Below the pieces are notes generated by a model. That model was not told the origin of the DNA. It saw only the letters and a program-made list of their open reading frames with translations, and made no database searches. Of a stretch of 64,000 nucleotides of DNA, positions 7,486 through 16,491 are shown in pieces. The position numbers and the translations under genes were made by a program. The first letter of the stretch is position 1. Every line of letters starts with the position of its first letter. Origin of the DNA: Pseudomonas sp. URMO17WK12:I2 (GTDB lineage: Bacteria > Pseudomonadota > Gammaproteobacteria > Pseudomonadales > Pseudomonadaceae); contig NZ_QKYW01000003.1 of assembly GCF_003253735.1 (NCBI RefSeq), positions 434,001 through 498,000 on the forward strand. Direction: 5' to 3'.

Positions 7486-8384
7486 ATGTGTTCACCCCCA
7501 TCGACCTAGCCGCCCTGCCAGATCCACAAGTCGTCGAGCAGCTCGACTACGAAGTCATCCTCGCCGAGCGCAAGGCCTACACCGTCAGCCTGTGGCCGGC
7601 AGACGAGCAAGCCGCCATCGCCGCGCGCCTGGCCCTGGAATCCGAGCCGCTCACCAAGCTGGTGCAGGAAAACGCCTACCGCGAAACCCTGCTGCGTCAG
7701 CGCGTAAACGAAGCGGCCCTGGCCACCATGCTCGCCAAGGCCCGCGGCACTGACTTGGAACAGATCGCCGGCAACTACGACGTGCGCCGCCTGGTCATCA
7801 CCCCAGCGACAGACACCGACGCGGCCGTAATGGAGTCCGATGAGGCCCTGCGCGAGCGAACGCAAATGGCCTTCGAGGGCCTCAGCACCGCAGGCCCGCG
7901 CAACGCCTATATCTTCCACGCCCGCACAGCAGACGGCCGCATCGCCGACGCCACCGCCGAGAGCCCATCACCCGCTGTCGTGGTCGTTACAGTGCAGCAC
8001 GCCCTGGGCGACGGCACCGTGCCGGCAGACCTGCAGGCCATCGTGCACCAGTACCTATCCGATGAAGATCGCCGCCCGGTCGCCGACCGCCTCACCGTGC
8101 AATCGGCCCAGGTGCTGCCTTACCAGGTCACCGCCCAACTGCACCTGGCCACCACGGGCCCCGAGGCCGAACCGATCCTTGCCGCTGCCCAGCAGCGGCT
8201 TGATGCCCTGGTGCATGCGCGCCGGCGCCTGGGCGTTGAGGTGTCCACATCCGCCATCCACGCCGCGCTGCACGTCGAAGGCGTGCGACGGGTGGATCTG
8301 CAAGGCTGGGCCGACATCAAGCCCACGCCGGCCCAGGCTGCCTACTGCACCGGCACCCACATCAGCATCGCGGGGCAGCTATGA
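7482..8384 (+). CDS. Baseplate assembly protein GpJ (P2 family)
   Basis: This 300-residue protein matches P2 gpJ, a wedge component at the edge of the baseplate. It begins MNVFTPIDLAALPDPQVVE, has the typical LVQENAYRETLLRQRVNEAALA helix near residue 70, and ends with an IQLPGW-like segment (DLQGWADIK). Length is close to P2 gpJ. It overlaps W and I by 4 bases each. Confidence 0.95.
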   Translation: MNVFTPIDLAALPDPQVVEQLDYEVILAERKAYTVSLWPADEQAAIAARLALESEPLTKLVQENAYRETLLRQRVNEAALATMLAKARGTDLEQIAGNYDVRRLVITPATDTDAAVMESDEALRERTQMAFEGLSTAGPRNAYIFHARTADGRIADATAESPSPAVVVVTVQHALGDGTVPADLQAIVHQYLSDEDRRPVADRLTVQSAQVLPYQVTAQLHLATTGPEAEPILAAAQQRLDALVHARRRLGVEVSTSAIHAALHVEGVRRVDLQGWADIKPTPAQAAYCTGTHISIAGQL

Positions 8385-8998
8385 GCATCGCCCTGCTGCC
8401 GTCCAATAACACCCAGCTCGAACGCCTGGCCGCGCAGGCCCTCGCGCAGATCGAGCGAGTGCCGGTGCCGATTCGCGACTTGCTCAGCCCAACGCGCTGC
8501 CCGGTCGAGCTGCTGCCGTACCTGGCCTGGGCCTTCTCGGTTGATCGCTGGGAAAGCAGCTGGAGCGAAGCCACCAAACGCCAGGTCATCGCCAGCGCCT
8601 ACTACGTCCACGCCCACAAGGGCACCATCGGCGCACTGCGCCGCGTAGTTGAACCGCTCGGCTACCTGCTGAGCGTCACAGAGTGGTGGCAGGAAAAACC
8701 CGAGGGCGTACCCGGCACCTTCCGCCTCGATATCGGCGTGCTGGAGTCCGGCATCACTGAAGAGATGTTCGAGTCCCTCACCCTGTTGATCGACGATGCC
8801 AAGCCCGTCAGCCGCCACCTCACCGGGCTGGCCATCGTGCTCGAAACCCGCGGCCGCACCTTCATCGGCGCCACGGCACTGCATGGCGACACCACCACCG
8901 TCTACCCCTACGAACCTGGCCTCATCGAGGTCAGCGCCCCGGCGATCCTCCAGGGAGGCACCGCCCACATTATCGACATCATGAGCGTCTACCCATGA
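8381..8998 (+). CDS. Baseplate/tail protein GpI (P2 family)
   Basis: This 205-residue protein matches P2 gpI, the wedge component that connects baseplate to fibres. Diagnostic features are LLPSNNTQLERLAAQALAQ, the LPYLAWAFSVDRW block, and HKGTIGALRRVVEPLG. It overlaps J and H by 4 bases each. The C-terminal 30 residues run past the usual core and may contact the fibre. Confidence 0.93.
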   Translation: MSIALLPSNNTQLERLAAQALAQIERVPVPIRDLLSPTRCPVELLPYLAWAFSVDRWESSWSEATKRQVIASAYYVHAHKGTIGALRRVVEPLGYLLSVTEWWQEKPEGVPGTFRLDIGVLESGITEEMFESLTLLIDDAKPVSRHLTGLAIVLETRGRTFIGATALHGDTTTVYPYEPGLIEVSAPAILQGGTAHIIDIMSVYP

Positions 8999-10959
8999 GC
9001 ACCTACTACGCGATTCTCACTGCCGTGGGCGAAGCAAAGCTCGCCAACGCCACCGCCCTCGGCACAGTGCTGCAGCTCAGCAAAATGGCCGTAGGCGACG
9101 GCGACGGCGCCTTGCCCACGCCCGTGCGCACTCAAACCGCCCTGGTGCGCGAAACCTACCGCGCCGACTTGAATGCACTGAGGGTGGATCCAGTCAACGC
9201 TAGCCAGATCATCGCCGAAATGGTGATCCCGGAAACCGAGGGTGGCTATTGGCTACGCGAGATGGGCATCTATGATGCTGCCGGCGACCTGTGTGCCGTT
9301 GCCAACTGTCCGCCCAGCTACAAGCCGCAGATGGCTGAGGGCTCAGGCCGCACCCAGGTGCTGCGCATGGTGCTCATCGTCAGCAGCACAGCTGCCGTAC
9401 AGCTCAAGATCGACCCAAGCGTGGTGCTTGCAACGCGCGAGTTCGTCACCACCACCGTTGCGACCGAGCTGGCGAAGCTCGACGGTAAGCAGAGCGTGCG
9501 CGTGGCCACTTTGGGGCCTGTATCTGCCAATGGCTTGTCGTCAATCGATGGCGTGCAGCTCGTTGCTGGTGACCGTGTTCTGCGCAAGAACGAAAACGAC
9601 GCGAAGCTCAACGGTATCTATGTAGCTGCCAATGGCGCCTGGCCCCGCGCCGCTGATGCGGACGCCAGTACTGAAGTCACGCCAGGCATGCTGGTGCCTA
9701 TCGAATCGGGCCAGGTCAATGGCGACAGCCTTTGGCAATTGGTAACCGATGCACCAATTGTGCTGGGTACTACACCGCTCACATTCGAGATCGCAGCTGG
9801 CCCAGTCGGCGTTGCAGCTGGGACTTATCGGAGCGTGACCATCGACAAGCGGGGCCGGGTCATTGGGGGCACAAACCCCACCACGCTCGCAGGCTACGGC
9901 ATTACGGACGACGTCCAATGGCGCACGGAGTCATTGACCGGCAAATTCACTATTGAGTGCCTCGACGTTACTCAGTCTGGCCAGGAAAGCGGCATTCTGA
10001 TCAGGACCAAGATCCCCATCGATTCGACCGTAATGCCCCACCTGACGATCAAAGGCTGCATTAACGGCTACACATCGCCATTCGAAATGCAGTTGAGCTG
10101 GTACTTCTACGATGGTGCCTTCTACCTTCCGACTGTCTTCATCAGCGGCTACTACTCGCCACTCGGCGGCGGCGGTGTTCGGGCCTTTCTGAGTCATGAG
10201 AATGGATTAGTAAATATACGGATCGATTTCGGCAGTACGGCTTACATCCCGCGCCTTGCCATCACCGCATATAAAAGTGCTGGGTATGGCGGCAACTATG
10301 GCTGGTACACCGGCTGGGTGCATTTACCTTGGAACAGGGAAAACACTATCGCCGGCGAAGTGATGGCCAACGCCCATACCGCCCTCAGCACAGCCAATAT
10401 CAGTGCGACGATGAAAGACTTCATCATGGTGGCCAGCAGCCCTCGCCAAATGCGCCAGTTCCTAGAGTTAGAGGCACCAGGGTCTCTGATCGAAACCTTC
10501 AGCCGCACTCCACCTCCAGGAACGCTGAAAGCCAACGGTGCGGCGGTTTCCCGCTCCACTTATGCACGGCTCGATGCTGCGATTTATGTTGGTGAGGCCC
10601 TCAACTCTGCCGCCGCGTGGGGCTACCGCTGTACCGATCCCGGCAATCCAACTGGCACTCGCAACTCTGCCGGTGATTACATCGTTTTGCCGGACGCTAG
10701 GGCAGAATTTCGCCGCGGTTTCGACGATGGAGCGAACCGCGACCCAGGTCGGGAGTGGGCGAGCTGGCAGGATCAAAGCCTCCAGGGCCATACACATTCA
10801 GAATTCGGTACAGCCAGCTTTCTCCGTGCGGGCGCCGGCGGAATCAGCGGCCCGGCTTCGTCTGGTCTCACAGCCGCGACCGGCGTCGCGCCCGTTACTG
10901 GTTCAGTTGGGGTTACCAGGCCTCGCAACATCAACCCACTTGTATGCATCCGTTACTGA
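8995..10959 (+). CDS. Tail fibre protein GpH
   Basis: This 654-residue protein is the receptor-binding fibre. The N terminus (STYYAILTAVGEAKLANA) is the conserved P2-type fibre anchor that binds the baseplate. Residues about 160-250 carry repeats seen in phage fibres (NGLSSIDGVQLVAGDRVL), the middle is unlike P2, and the C terminus (about 525-654) holds a tail-collar type tip with LPDARAEFRRGFDDG and QDQSLQGHTH. GC is lower in the middle part (10000-10500), consistent with exchange of host-range modules. Its chaperone follows directly. Confidence 0.92.
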   Translation: MSTYYAILTAVGEAKLANATALGTVLQLSKMAVGDGDGALPTPVRTQTALVRETYRADLNALRVDPVNASQIIAEMVIPETEGGYWLREMGIYDAAGDLCAVANCPPSYKPQMAEGSGRTQVLRMVLIVSSTAAVQLKIDPSVVLATREFVTTTVATELAKLDGKQSVRVATLGPVSANGLSSIDGVQLVAGDRVLRKNENDAKLNGIYVAANGAWPRAADADASTEVTPGMLVPIESGQVNGDSLWQLVTDAPIVLGTTPLTFEIAAGPVGVAAGTYRSVTIDKRGRVIGGTNPTTLAGYGITDDVQWRTESLTGKFTIECLDVTQSGQESGILIRTKIPIDSTVMPHLTIKGCINGYTSPFEMQLSWYFYDGAFYLPTVFISGYYSPLGGGGVRAFLSHENGLVNIRIDFGSTAYIPRLAITAYKSAGYGGNYGWYTGWVHLPWNRENTIAGEVMANAHTALSTANISATMKDFIMVASSPRQMRQFLELEAPGSLIETFSRTPPPGTLKANGAAVSRSTYARLDAAIYVGEALNSAAAWGYRCTDPGNPTGTRNSAGDYIVLPDARAEFRRGFDDGANRDPGREWASWQDQSLQGHTHSEFGTASFLRAGAGGISGPASSGLTAATGVAPVTGSVGVTRPRNINPLVCIRY

Positions 10960-10967
10960 GGCATTCC

Positions 10968-11540
10968 ATGGAAGCTACCGCACCAGTTATCTATCACTAC
11001 CACCCCCAAACCGGGGAGTTACTGGGCACTGGCCTTGCAGACCCGGATCCCATGAACCCAGCAAACTGGCTAGTGCCAGGCTTCGCTACCCTCGATGCTC
11101 CCGATGAGCCTGCACAGGGCATTGTTCCTTGCAGAGTTGAGCACGCCCGCTGGGAACTGCTCGAGGACAATCGCGGCACCGTCTTCAGCACGGATTCCGG
11201 CCAGCCCCTTGAGTACACGAGCCTTGGCCCGCTGCCCCAAGGTTTTACCACTCAGGCACGCCCGAGCCTGCACCATACGTGGCAGGGCGCCTCATGGGTA
11301 TTCGACGAACAGTCCGCACGCGCCGCTTTCATCAACGCCGCAGTGCTTGAGCGCAACAGCTTGCAGGCGGAGGCCACCGCACGCATCGCACCGCTTCAAG
11401 ATGCTGCAGACTTCGAGGACGCCACCGAGGCCGAAATTAGTGAGCTCGAAGCCTGGAAACGTTACCGCATTGCCCTGAACCGCCTACCGCTCCAAGACAG
11501 TTATCCGAATCCAATTCAATGGCCAAAGATGCCGAGCTGA
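10968..11540 (+). CDS. Tail fibre assembly chaperone GpG-like
   Basis: This 190-residue protein follows the fibre gene and probably helps fold and trimerise it. It begins MEATAPVIYHYHPQTGELLG, a motif common to fibre-assembly proteins of Pseudomonas phages, and its C terminus (about residues 120-190) is a charged helix ending in YPNPIQWPKMPS, a usual ending for this family. I start it at the ATG at 10968, eight bases after the fibre stop. A strong terminator follows. Confidence 0.85.
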   Translation: MEATAPVIYHYHPQTGELLGTGLADPDPMNPANWLVPGFATLDAPDEPAQGIVPCRVEHARWELLEDNRGTVFSTDSGQPLEYTSLGPLPQGFTTQARPSLHHTWQGASWVFDEQSARAAFINAAVLERNSLQAEATARIAPLQDAADFEDATEAEISELEAWKRYRIALNRLPLQDSYPNPIQWPKMPS

Positions 11541-11558
11541 CTTTTCCTGGGGAGGGTT

Positions 11559-11583
11559 AGCCCCGCTTCGGCGGGGCTTTTTT
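11559..11583 (+). terminator. Rho-independent terminator after the V-to-G operon
   Basis: The 8-base stem AGCCCCGC / GCGGGGCT with a TTCG tetraloop is followed by a run of six T. It ends the fibre operon 18 bases after the chaperone stop and just before the candidate late promoter of FI. Confidence 0.92.
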
Positions 11584-11593
11584 ATACCTGCAC

Positions 11594-11616
11594 GTTGTAC
11601 CCGCCCCCGCTACAAC
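11594..11616 (+). promoter_or_regulatory. Candidate Ogr-type late-activator site upstream of gene FI
   Basis: This second copy of GTTGTA-N11-TACAAC has the same arm sequence and spacing as the site before gene V and is followed by the same CCCCC tract. It lies just after the operon terminator and 73 bases before the FI start, where P2 also has a late promoter. If centred at -55, transcription would start near 11660. Confidence 0.58.
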
Positions 11617-11689
11617 CCCCGCCCCTCGCCGGCTTGCCGCGCGCGCGTCAGTCTCAGCACTGTCATTTCACACCGCGCAGGCAAGCACC

Positions 11690-12880
11690 ATGTCCGACTA
11701 CCTACACGGCGTCCGCGTCCTCGAAATCAACGAGGGCACCCGCCCGATTCGCACCGTATCCACAGCCATCGTCGGCATGGTCTGCACCGCAGAAGACGCC
11801 GACCCGCTGGCCTTCCCGCTCGACACCCCCGTGCTGCTCACCAACGTGCAAAGCGCCATCGCCAAGGCCGGCACCAAAGGCACCCTGCGCGCGAGCCTGC
11901 AGGCCATCGCCGACCAAACCAAGCCGTTCACCATCGTCGTGCGCGTGGCTGAAGGCGCAGGCCAGAACCAGGCCGAGAAAGACGCCGCCACCGTCAGCAA
12001 CCTGATCGGCACCACCAACGCCCAAGGCAAATACACCGGCATGAAGGCCCTGTTGGCCGCCAAGGGTAAGCTCGGCATCGTGCCGCGTATCCTGGGCGTA
12101 CCAGGTCTCGACAGCCTGCCGGTGGCCACCGCCCTGGTCGCCATCGCGCAGGACCTGCGCGCCTTCGCCTACGTCAGTGGCTGGGGCTGCAAGACCAAGG
12201 AAGAAGCGGTCGCCTACCGCAACGGCTTCGGCGCCCGTGAAGTCATGGTCATCTGGCCATCGTTCGAGAAATGGGACACCACCACCAACGCCACCGTAGT
12301 GGCCCCGGCCGTGGCCGTAGCCCTGGGCCTGCGCGCCAAAATCGACCAGGAAGTCGGCTGGCACAAGACCATTTCCAACGTCACCGCCAACGGCGTGACC
12401 GGCATCAGCGCGGACGTGTGGTTCGACCTGCAGAACCCCGCCACCGATGCCAACTACCTCAACAGCAACGAAGTCACCACGCTGATCAACGAAACCGGCT
12501 ACCGCTTCTGGGGCTCGCGCACTTGCAGCGAGGATCCGCTGTTCGCCTTCGAGAACTACACCCGTACTGCTCAGATCCTGGCCGACACCATGGCCGAATC
12601 CCACTTCTGGGCGGTGGACAAGCCCATGAACCCGGGCCTGATCAAGGACATCATCGCCGGCATCAACGCCAAGTTCCGCGAGCTGAAAACCGCCGGCTAC
12701 ATCATCGACGGCCAGTGCTGGTACGACGAAGAAGCCAACGACGCCACCACCCTCAAGGCCGGCAAGCTCTTCATCGACTACGACTACACCCCCGTGCCGC
12801 CCCTTGAAGACCTCACCTTCAAGCAGCGCATCACCGACCGCTACCTGCTCGATTTCGCCGCGCAGATCAACGCCGCCTAA
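11690..12880 (+). CDS. Tail sheath protein GpFI
   Basis: This 396-residue protein is the contractile sheath subunit and has the same length as P2 FI. It begins MSDYLHGVRVLEINEGTRPI and includes STAIVGMVCTAEDADP, a conserved N-terminal block, and the C-terminal LEDLTFKQRITDRYLLDF of sheath proteins. It opens the FI-FII-E-T-U-D operon. Confidence 0.97.
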   Translation: MSDYLHGVRVLEINEGTRPIRTVSTAIVGMVCTAEDADPLAFPLDTPVLLTNVQSAIAKAGTKGTLRASLQAIADQTKPFTIVVRVAEGAGQNQAEKDAATVSNLIGTTNAQGKYTGMKALLAAKGKLGIVPRILGVPGLDSLPVATALVAIAQDLRAFAYVSGWGCKTKEEAVAYRNGFGAREVMVIWPSFEKWDTTTNATVVAPAVAVALGLRAKIDQEVGWHKTISNVTANGVTGISADVWFDLQNPATDANYLNSNEVTTLINETGYRFWGSRTCSEDPLFAFENYTRTAQILADTMAESHFWAVDKPMNPGLIKDIIAGINAKFRELKTAGYIIDGQCWYDEEANDATTLKAGKLFIDYDYTPVPPLEDLTFKQRITDRYLLDFAAQINAA

Positions 12881-12919
12881 GCCCGGCCAAGCCGCTAACG
12901 CACACAGGAGCAACGCCCC

Positions 12920-13438
12920 ATGGCACTGCCTCGCAAACTTAAGAACATGCTGCTTTTCAACGACGGCGGCAGCTATCAGGGCGTCATCAAGACCTGCACC
13001 CTGCCGCTCCTGGCCCGCAAGATGGAAACCTTCCGCGGCGGCGGCATGAACGGCCCGGCCAAGGCCGACCTGGGCCTGTCCGACGACGGTATCCAGTTCG
13101 AGTGGAAGCTCGGCGGCCTCGACCTGCAGGTACTCAAGCAGTGGGGCGCGATTCGCGCCGATGGCGTGCCGCTGCGCTTCGCCGGTGCCTACCAGGATGA
13201 CGCCACCGGCGAAGTCATCGGCCTGGAAATTCAGGTGCGCGGCCGTCACGAAACCATCGAGATGGGCGATGCCGCACCGGGTGAAGACACCGAACACAGC
13301 GTCACCACCGCCTGCACCTACTACAAGCTCAGCGTGAACGGCGAAGAAGTGATCGAGATCGACGTCCTCAACTTCATCGAGCGCGTCGACGGCAAGGATC
13401 TGCTCGCCGAGCAGCGCAAGGCCCTCGGCCTCATCTGA
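12920..13438 (+). CDS. Tail tube protein GpFII
   Basis: This 172-residue protein forms the inner tube of the contractile tail and equals P2 FII in length. It begins MALPRKLKNMLLFNDGGSY and contains the family block KMETFRGGGMNGPAKADLGL. AGGAG lies upstream of the ATG. It follows the sheath gene as in all P2-like phages. Confidence 0.97.
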   Translation: MALPRKLKNMLLFNDGGSYQGVIKTCTLPLLARKMETFRGGGMNGPAKADLGLSDDGIQFEWKLGGLDLQVLKQWGAIRADGVPLRFAGAYQDDATGEVIGLEIQVRGRHETIEMGDAAPGEDTEHSVTTACTYYKLSVNGEEVIEIDVLNFIERVDGKDLLAEQRKALGLI

Positions 13439-13457
13439 CCCCCACCGCAACGCCACC

Positions 13458-13477
13458 CGGCGCGCTGACCCGCGCCG
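13458..13477 (+). other. Leader hairpin before gene E
   Basis: A 7-base GC stem closes a six-base CTGACC loop, followed 19 bases later by AAAGGAG and the gene E start. It resembles the three early-region leaders near 30.8, 31.8 and 32.3 kb in layout and in the first three loop bases, but the loop and flanks differ. It may be a diverged copy or only a local hairpin. Confidence 0.4.
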
Positions 13478-13501
13478 CCCCATACCCAAAGGAGCCACCC
13501 C

Positions 13502-13849
13502 ATGGACAAGCAAGACGAAGCCGCCACCAAGGCCGCAGCAGCACCCGCCGCCAACCCGAACCAGGCCGTGGTCACCCTCGACACGCCGATCGAGCGCGGC
13601 ACCACCACCATCACCGACGTCACCCTGCGCAAGCCCATGTCCGGCGAGCTGCGCGGTGTCGCCCTGACCGATCTGCTCAACCTCGAGGTCAACGCCCTGC
13701 GCAAGGTGCTGCCACGCATCACTACCCCGATGCTCACCGACGTCGAAGTCGGCCGCATGGACCCCGCCGACCTGGTGGAGCTGGGCACCACGGTGGCCGG
13801 TTTTTTGTTGAGGAAGTCGGTGAAGGCGGAAGCATTCCTCACTGCGTAG
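13502..13849 (+). CDS. Tail protein GpE, unshifted product
   Basis: This 115-residue product is the abundant form of the tail assembly chaperone gene. The N terminus is alanine-rich (EAATKAAAAPAANPNQ), followed by VVTLDTPIERGTTTITDVTLRKPM, the gpE/T4-gp24-like fold. AAAGGAG lies upstream. In long-tailed phages such chaperones coat the tape measure during tail assembly. Near its 3' end the ribosome meets a T-TTT-TTG slippery site, giving the longer E+E' form listed separately. Confidence 0.92.
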   Translation: MDKQDEAATKAAAAPAANPNQAVVTLDTPIERGTTTITDVTLRKPMSGELRGVALTDLLNLEVNALRKVLPRITTPMLTDVEVGRMDPADLVELGTTVAGFLLRKSVKAEAFLTA

Positions 13850-13980
13850 ACGACGCCATGGCCGACCTGGCCGTGGTCTTTCACTGGGCGCCCACCCACA
13901 TGGACGCCCTCAGCCTCACCGAATTGATGGAATGGCGCGAGCGCGCCCGCGTACGGAGCCAGAGCGATGGCGGCAAATAA
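13502..13980 (+). CDS. GpE+E' fusion made by -1 ribosomal frameshift
   Basis: At 13801-13807 the sequence TTTTTTG is in the T|TTT|TTG phase of gene E, the classic X-XXY-YYZ pattern for -1 slippage. After slipping, the frame reads on through VEEVGEGGSIPHCVDDAMADLAVVFHW-type E' sequence (key part: DDAMADLAVVFHW, then SLTELMEWRERA) to TAA at 13978-13980, giving about 159 residues. P2 E+E' is made in this way at the same slippery heptamer, and the E' tail here matches that family. It overlaps the start of gene T by 14 bases. Confidence 0.88.
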
Positions 13981-16486
13981 CCTCAAACTGCAGCTCATCC
14001 TCTCCGCCCTGGACAAAGTCACCGGCCCGCTGAAAAAGATGCAGGGCGGCAGCATCGGCGCCGCCCGTGCTCTGAAAGAGGCCCGCGACCGCCTCAAGGA
14101 ACTCAACGGCCAGCAGAAGGACATCAGCGCCTGGCGCACCCAGCGCACCGCCGCCCTGCAGACGGAAACCGCCCTCAACGCCGCCCAGCAGCGCGTGCGC
14201 ACCCTCGGCCAGCAGATGCAGGCCACCGGCGTGCCCACCCGGCAGATGACGCGCGACCTCAAGGCCGCCATACGCGAAGCCACCGGGCTCAAGCGTGAAC
14301 ACCAGCAAAACCAGATCCAGCTCCAGGGCCTGCGCAACAAACTCAACGCCGCCGGCATCAGCACCCGCAACCTGGGCGCCGGCGAGCAGGCGCTAAAGGC
14401 CAAGATCGCCGCCACCAACAGCGAGCTGCTCAAGCAAGAGAACCGCCTCAAGCGCGTCACCACTCAGCAGCAGCGCCTGGCGCGCAACAAAGCCCAGTAC
14501 GAGAAAACCCAGGCCCTGGCCGGCGGCATGGCCGCCACCGGCGCCGGCGGGCTCGCCACTGGTACCGGCATCCTCTACGCCGGCGCACGCATGCTCGCCC
14601 CTGGTGTGCAGTTCGACGCCGACATGAGCAAGGTGCAGGCCCTCACCCGCCTGAAAAAAGACGATGCCCAGTTGGCGGCCATGCGCGCACAGTCCCGCCA
14701 GCTCGGCGCCGACACCATGTTCAGCGCCACCGATGCCGCCCAGGGCCAGGGTTTTCTCGCCATGGCCGGCTTCAAGCCGCAAGCCATCCTCGACGCAATG
14801 CCCGGCATGCTCGACCTTGCCAAGGCCGGCGACAGCGGCCTGGCGGAAACCGCCGATATCGCCTCGAACATCCTCACAAGCATGGGCCTCGAGGCCAAGG
14901 ACATGACCCGCCTCGGTGACGTGCTGGTCGGCGCCTTTACCCGCTCGAACACCAACCTGCAGATGCTCGGCGAAACCATGAAGTACGTGGGCCCCGTCGC
15001 CGCCAGCGTCGGGCAGGATGTCGAAACCGTTGCCGCCATGGCCGGCAAGCTGGGCGACGCCGGCATCCAGGGCAGCATGGGCGGTACCGCACTGCGCGCC
15101 ATCCTCAACCGCCTCAGCGCACCCCCGGCCGCCGCGGCCAAGGCTCTCAAAAAGCTCGGCATCAGCGCCAAGGACGCCCAGGGCAACATGCGCGACATGC
15201 CGGACATCCTCACCGAGCTCTACAACAAGACCAAAAAAATGGGCGACGCCGACCGCGCCGGCGTTCTCAAGCACATCGCCGGCGAGGAAGCCGTCAGCGC
15301 CCTGCAGGTGCTGGTCAAGCAGGCTGGCCAGGGCGAACTGCAGAAGTTCATCGCCACCCTGCGCGAAACCCAGGGTGAAGCGGCAGCCACTGCCAAGACC
15401 ATGGGCGACAACCTGGTCGGCGACCTGGACGAACTGTCATCAGCATGGGAAGACCTCGGCATTCAGATCCAGGAACAGCAGAACGGCCCCCTGCGTGAAA
15501 TCACCCAGAATCTCGCCAACATCGTGGGCGGCGTGAAGGCCTGGATCATCGAGAACCCTGTCCTGGCGGCGCAAATCGTCAAAACGGCTGCCGGCCTGGG
15601 CATCATCATGGCCGTCATGGGCGGCATCACCCTGGCCCTGGCCAGCATCCTCGGCCCCTTCGCCATGGTGCGCTTCGCCATGATGCTGCTCGGCATCAAA
15701 AGCCTGGGCCTGGTCACCGGCATCAAGGCCGTGTGCAGCGCGTTGCTGTGGCTCGGCCGAATCGCTATGGCCAACCCCATCGGCCTGCTGATCACCGTGC
15801 TCGCCGGCGGCGCCTACCTCATCTACCAGAACTGGGACGCCGTGAAGGCCTATATGGTCGGCCTGTGGGTAGAGATACAGGAAGGCTTCAGCGGTGGCAT
15901 CGGCGGCATCATCGCCACCCTGCACAACTTCAGCCCGATTGGCCTGCTCTACCGCGCCTTCGCCGGCGTCCTCAGCTACCTGGGCGTCGAGCTGCCCAGC
16001 AAATTCACCGACTTCGGCGGCATGCTGATGGATGGCCTGGTGAACGGCATCACCAACGGCCTGAGCCGCGTGAAAGAAGCCATCACCGGCGCCGGCGGCG
16101 CCACCATCGACTGGTTCAAGGAAAAGCTCGGCATCCACTCGCCATCGCGCGTATTCGCCCAGCTCGGCGGTTTCACCATGGCCGGCCTTGGCCAGGGGCT
16201 GGCCAACGGTGAAGGCGGCGTGCTCAAGCAGATCGCCGGCACTGCCAGGGCCATGACCGAGGCCGGTACCAGCCTGCTCACCGGCGGCCTCACTTTCGAC
16301 AGCCGCCCGCCTGTGGCCGCTGGCGGCGGTGGCATGGTCATTCAGGGCGACACCGTGCACTTCACCATCAGCGCCACGCCCGGTACCGACACCGCCGGCC
16401 TGCGCCAAATGATCAACCAACTGCTCGACGAGCGTGAGCGCAGCAAGGCTGCGCGCATCCGCTCGCGCCTGAACGACCAGGACTAG
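13967..16486 (+). CDS. Tail tape measure protein GpT
   Basis: This 839-residue protein sets tail length and may form the DNA channel. Residues 1-180 are coiled coil (KLQLILSALDKVTGPLKKMQ). Residues about 205-420 are a TMP core (MLAPGVQFDADMSKVQAL, DAAQGQGFLAMAGFK). Hydrophobic membrane-like segments lie at about 535-600, and the C terminus has the FKEKLGIHSPSRVFAQLGGF motif seen in P2-like tape measures. The ATG lies inside the 3' end of E'. Confidence 0.95.
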   Translation: MAANNLKLQLILSALDKVTGPLKKMQGGSIGAARALKEARDRLKELNGQQKDISAWRTQRTAALQTETALNAAQQRVRTLGQQMQATGVPTRQMTRDLKAAIREATGLKREHQQNQIQLQGLRNKLNAAGISTRNLGAGEQALKAKIAATNSELLKQENRLKRVTTQQQRLARNKAQYEKTQALAGGMAATGAGGLATGTGILYAGARMLAPGVQFDADMSKVQALTRLKKDDAQLAAMRAQSRQLGADTMFSATDAAQGQGFLAMAGFKPQAILDAMPGMLDLAKAGDSGLAETADIASNILTSMGLEAKDMTRLGDVLVGAFTRSNTNLQMLGETMKYVGPVAASVGQDVETVAAMAGKLGDAGIQGSMGGTALRAILNRLSAPPAAAAKALKKLGISAKDAQGNMRDMPDILTELYNKTKKMGDADRAGVLKHIAGEEAVSALQVLVKQAGQGELQKFIATLRETQGEAAATAKTMGDNLVGDLDELSSAWEDLGIQIQEQQNGPLREITQNLANIVGGVKAWIIENPVLAAQIVKTAAGLGIIMAVMGGITLALASILGPFAMVRFAMMLLGIKSLGLVTGIKAVCSALLWLGRIAMANPIGLLITVLAGGAYLIYQNWDAVKAYMVGLWVEIQEGFSGGIGGIIATLHNFSPIGLLYRAFAGVLSYLGVELPSKFTDFGGMLMDGLVNGITNGLSRVKEAITGAGGATIDWFKEKLGIHSPSRVFAQLGGFTMAGLGQGLANGEGGVLKQIAGTARAMTEAGTSLLTGGLTFDSRPPVAAGGGGMVIQGDTVHFTISATPGTDTAGLRQMINQLLDERERSKAARIRSRLNDQD

Positions 16487-16491
16487 CCCAA

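Noticed and set aside
11702..13513. 603-codon minus-strand frame opposite FI and FII
   Set aside because: Composition is typical of an antisense shadow and both sheath and tube genes on the plus strand are certain.
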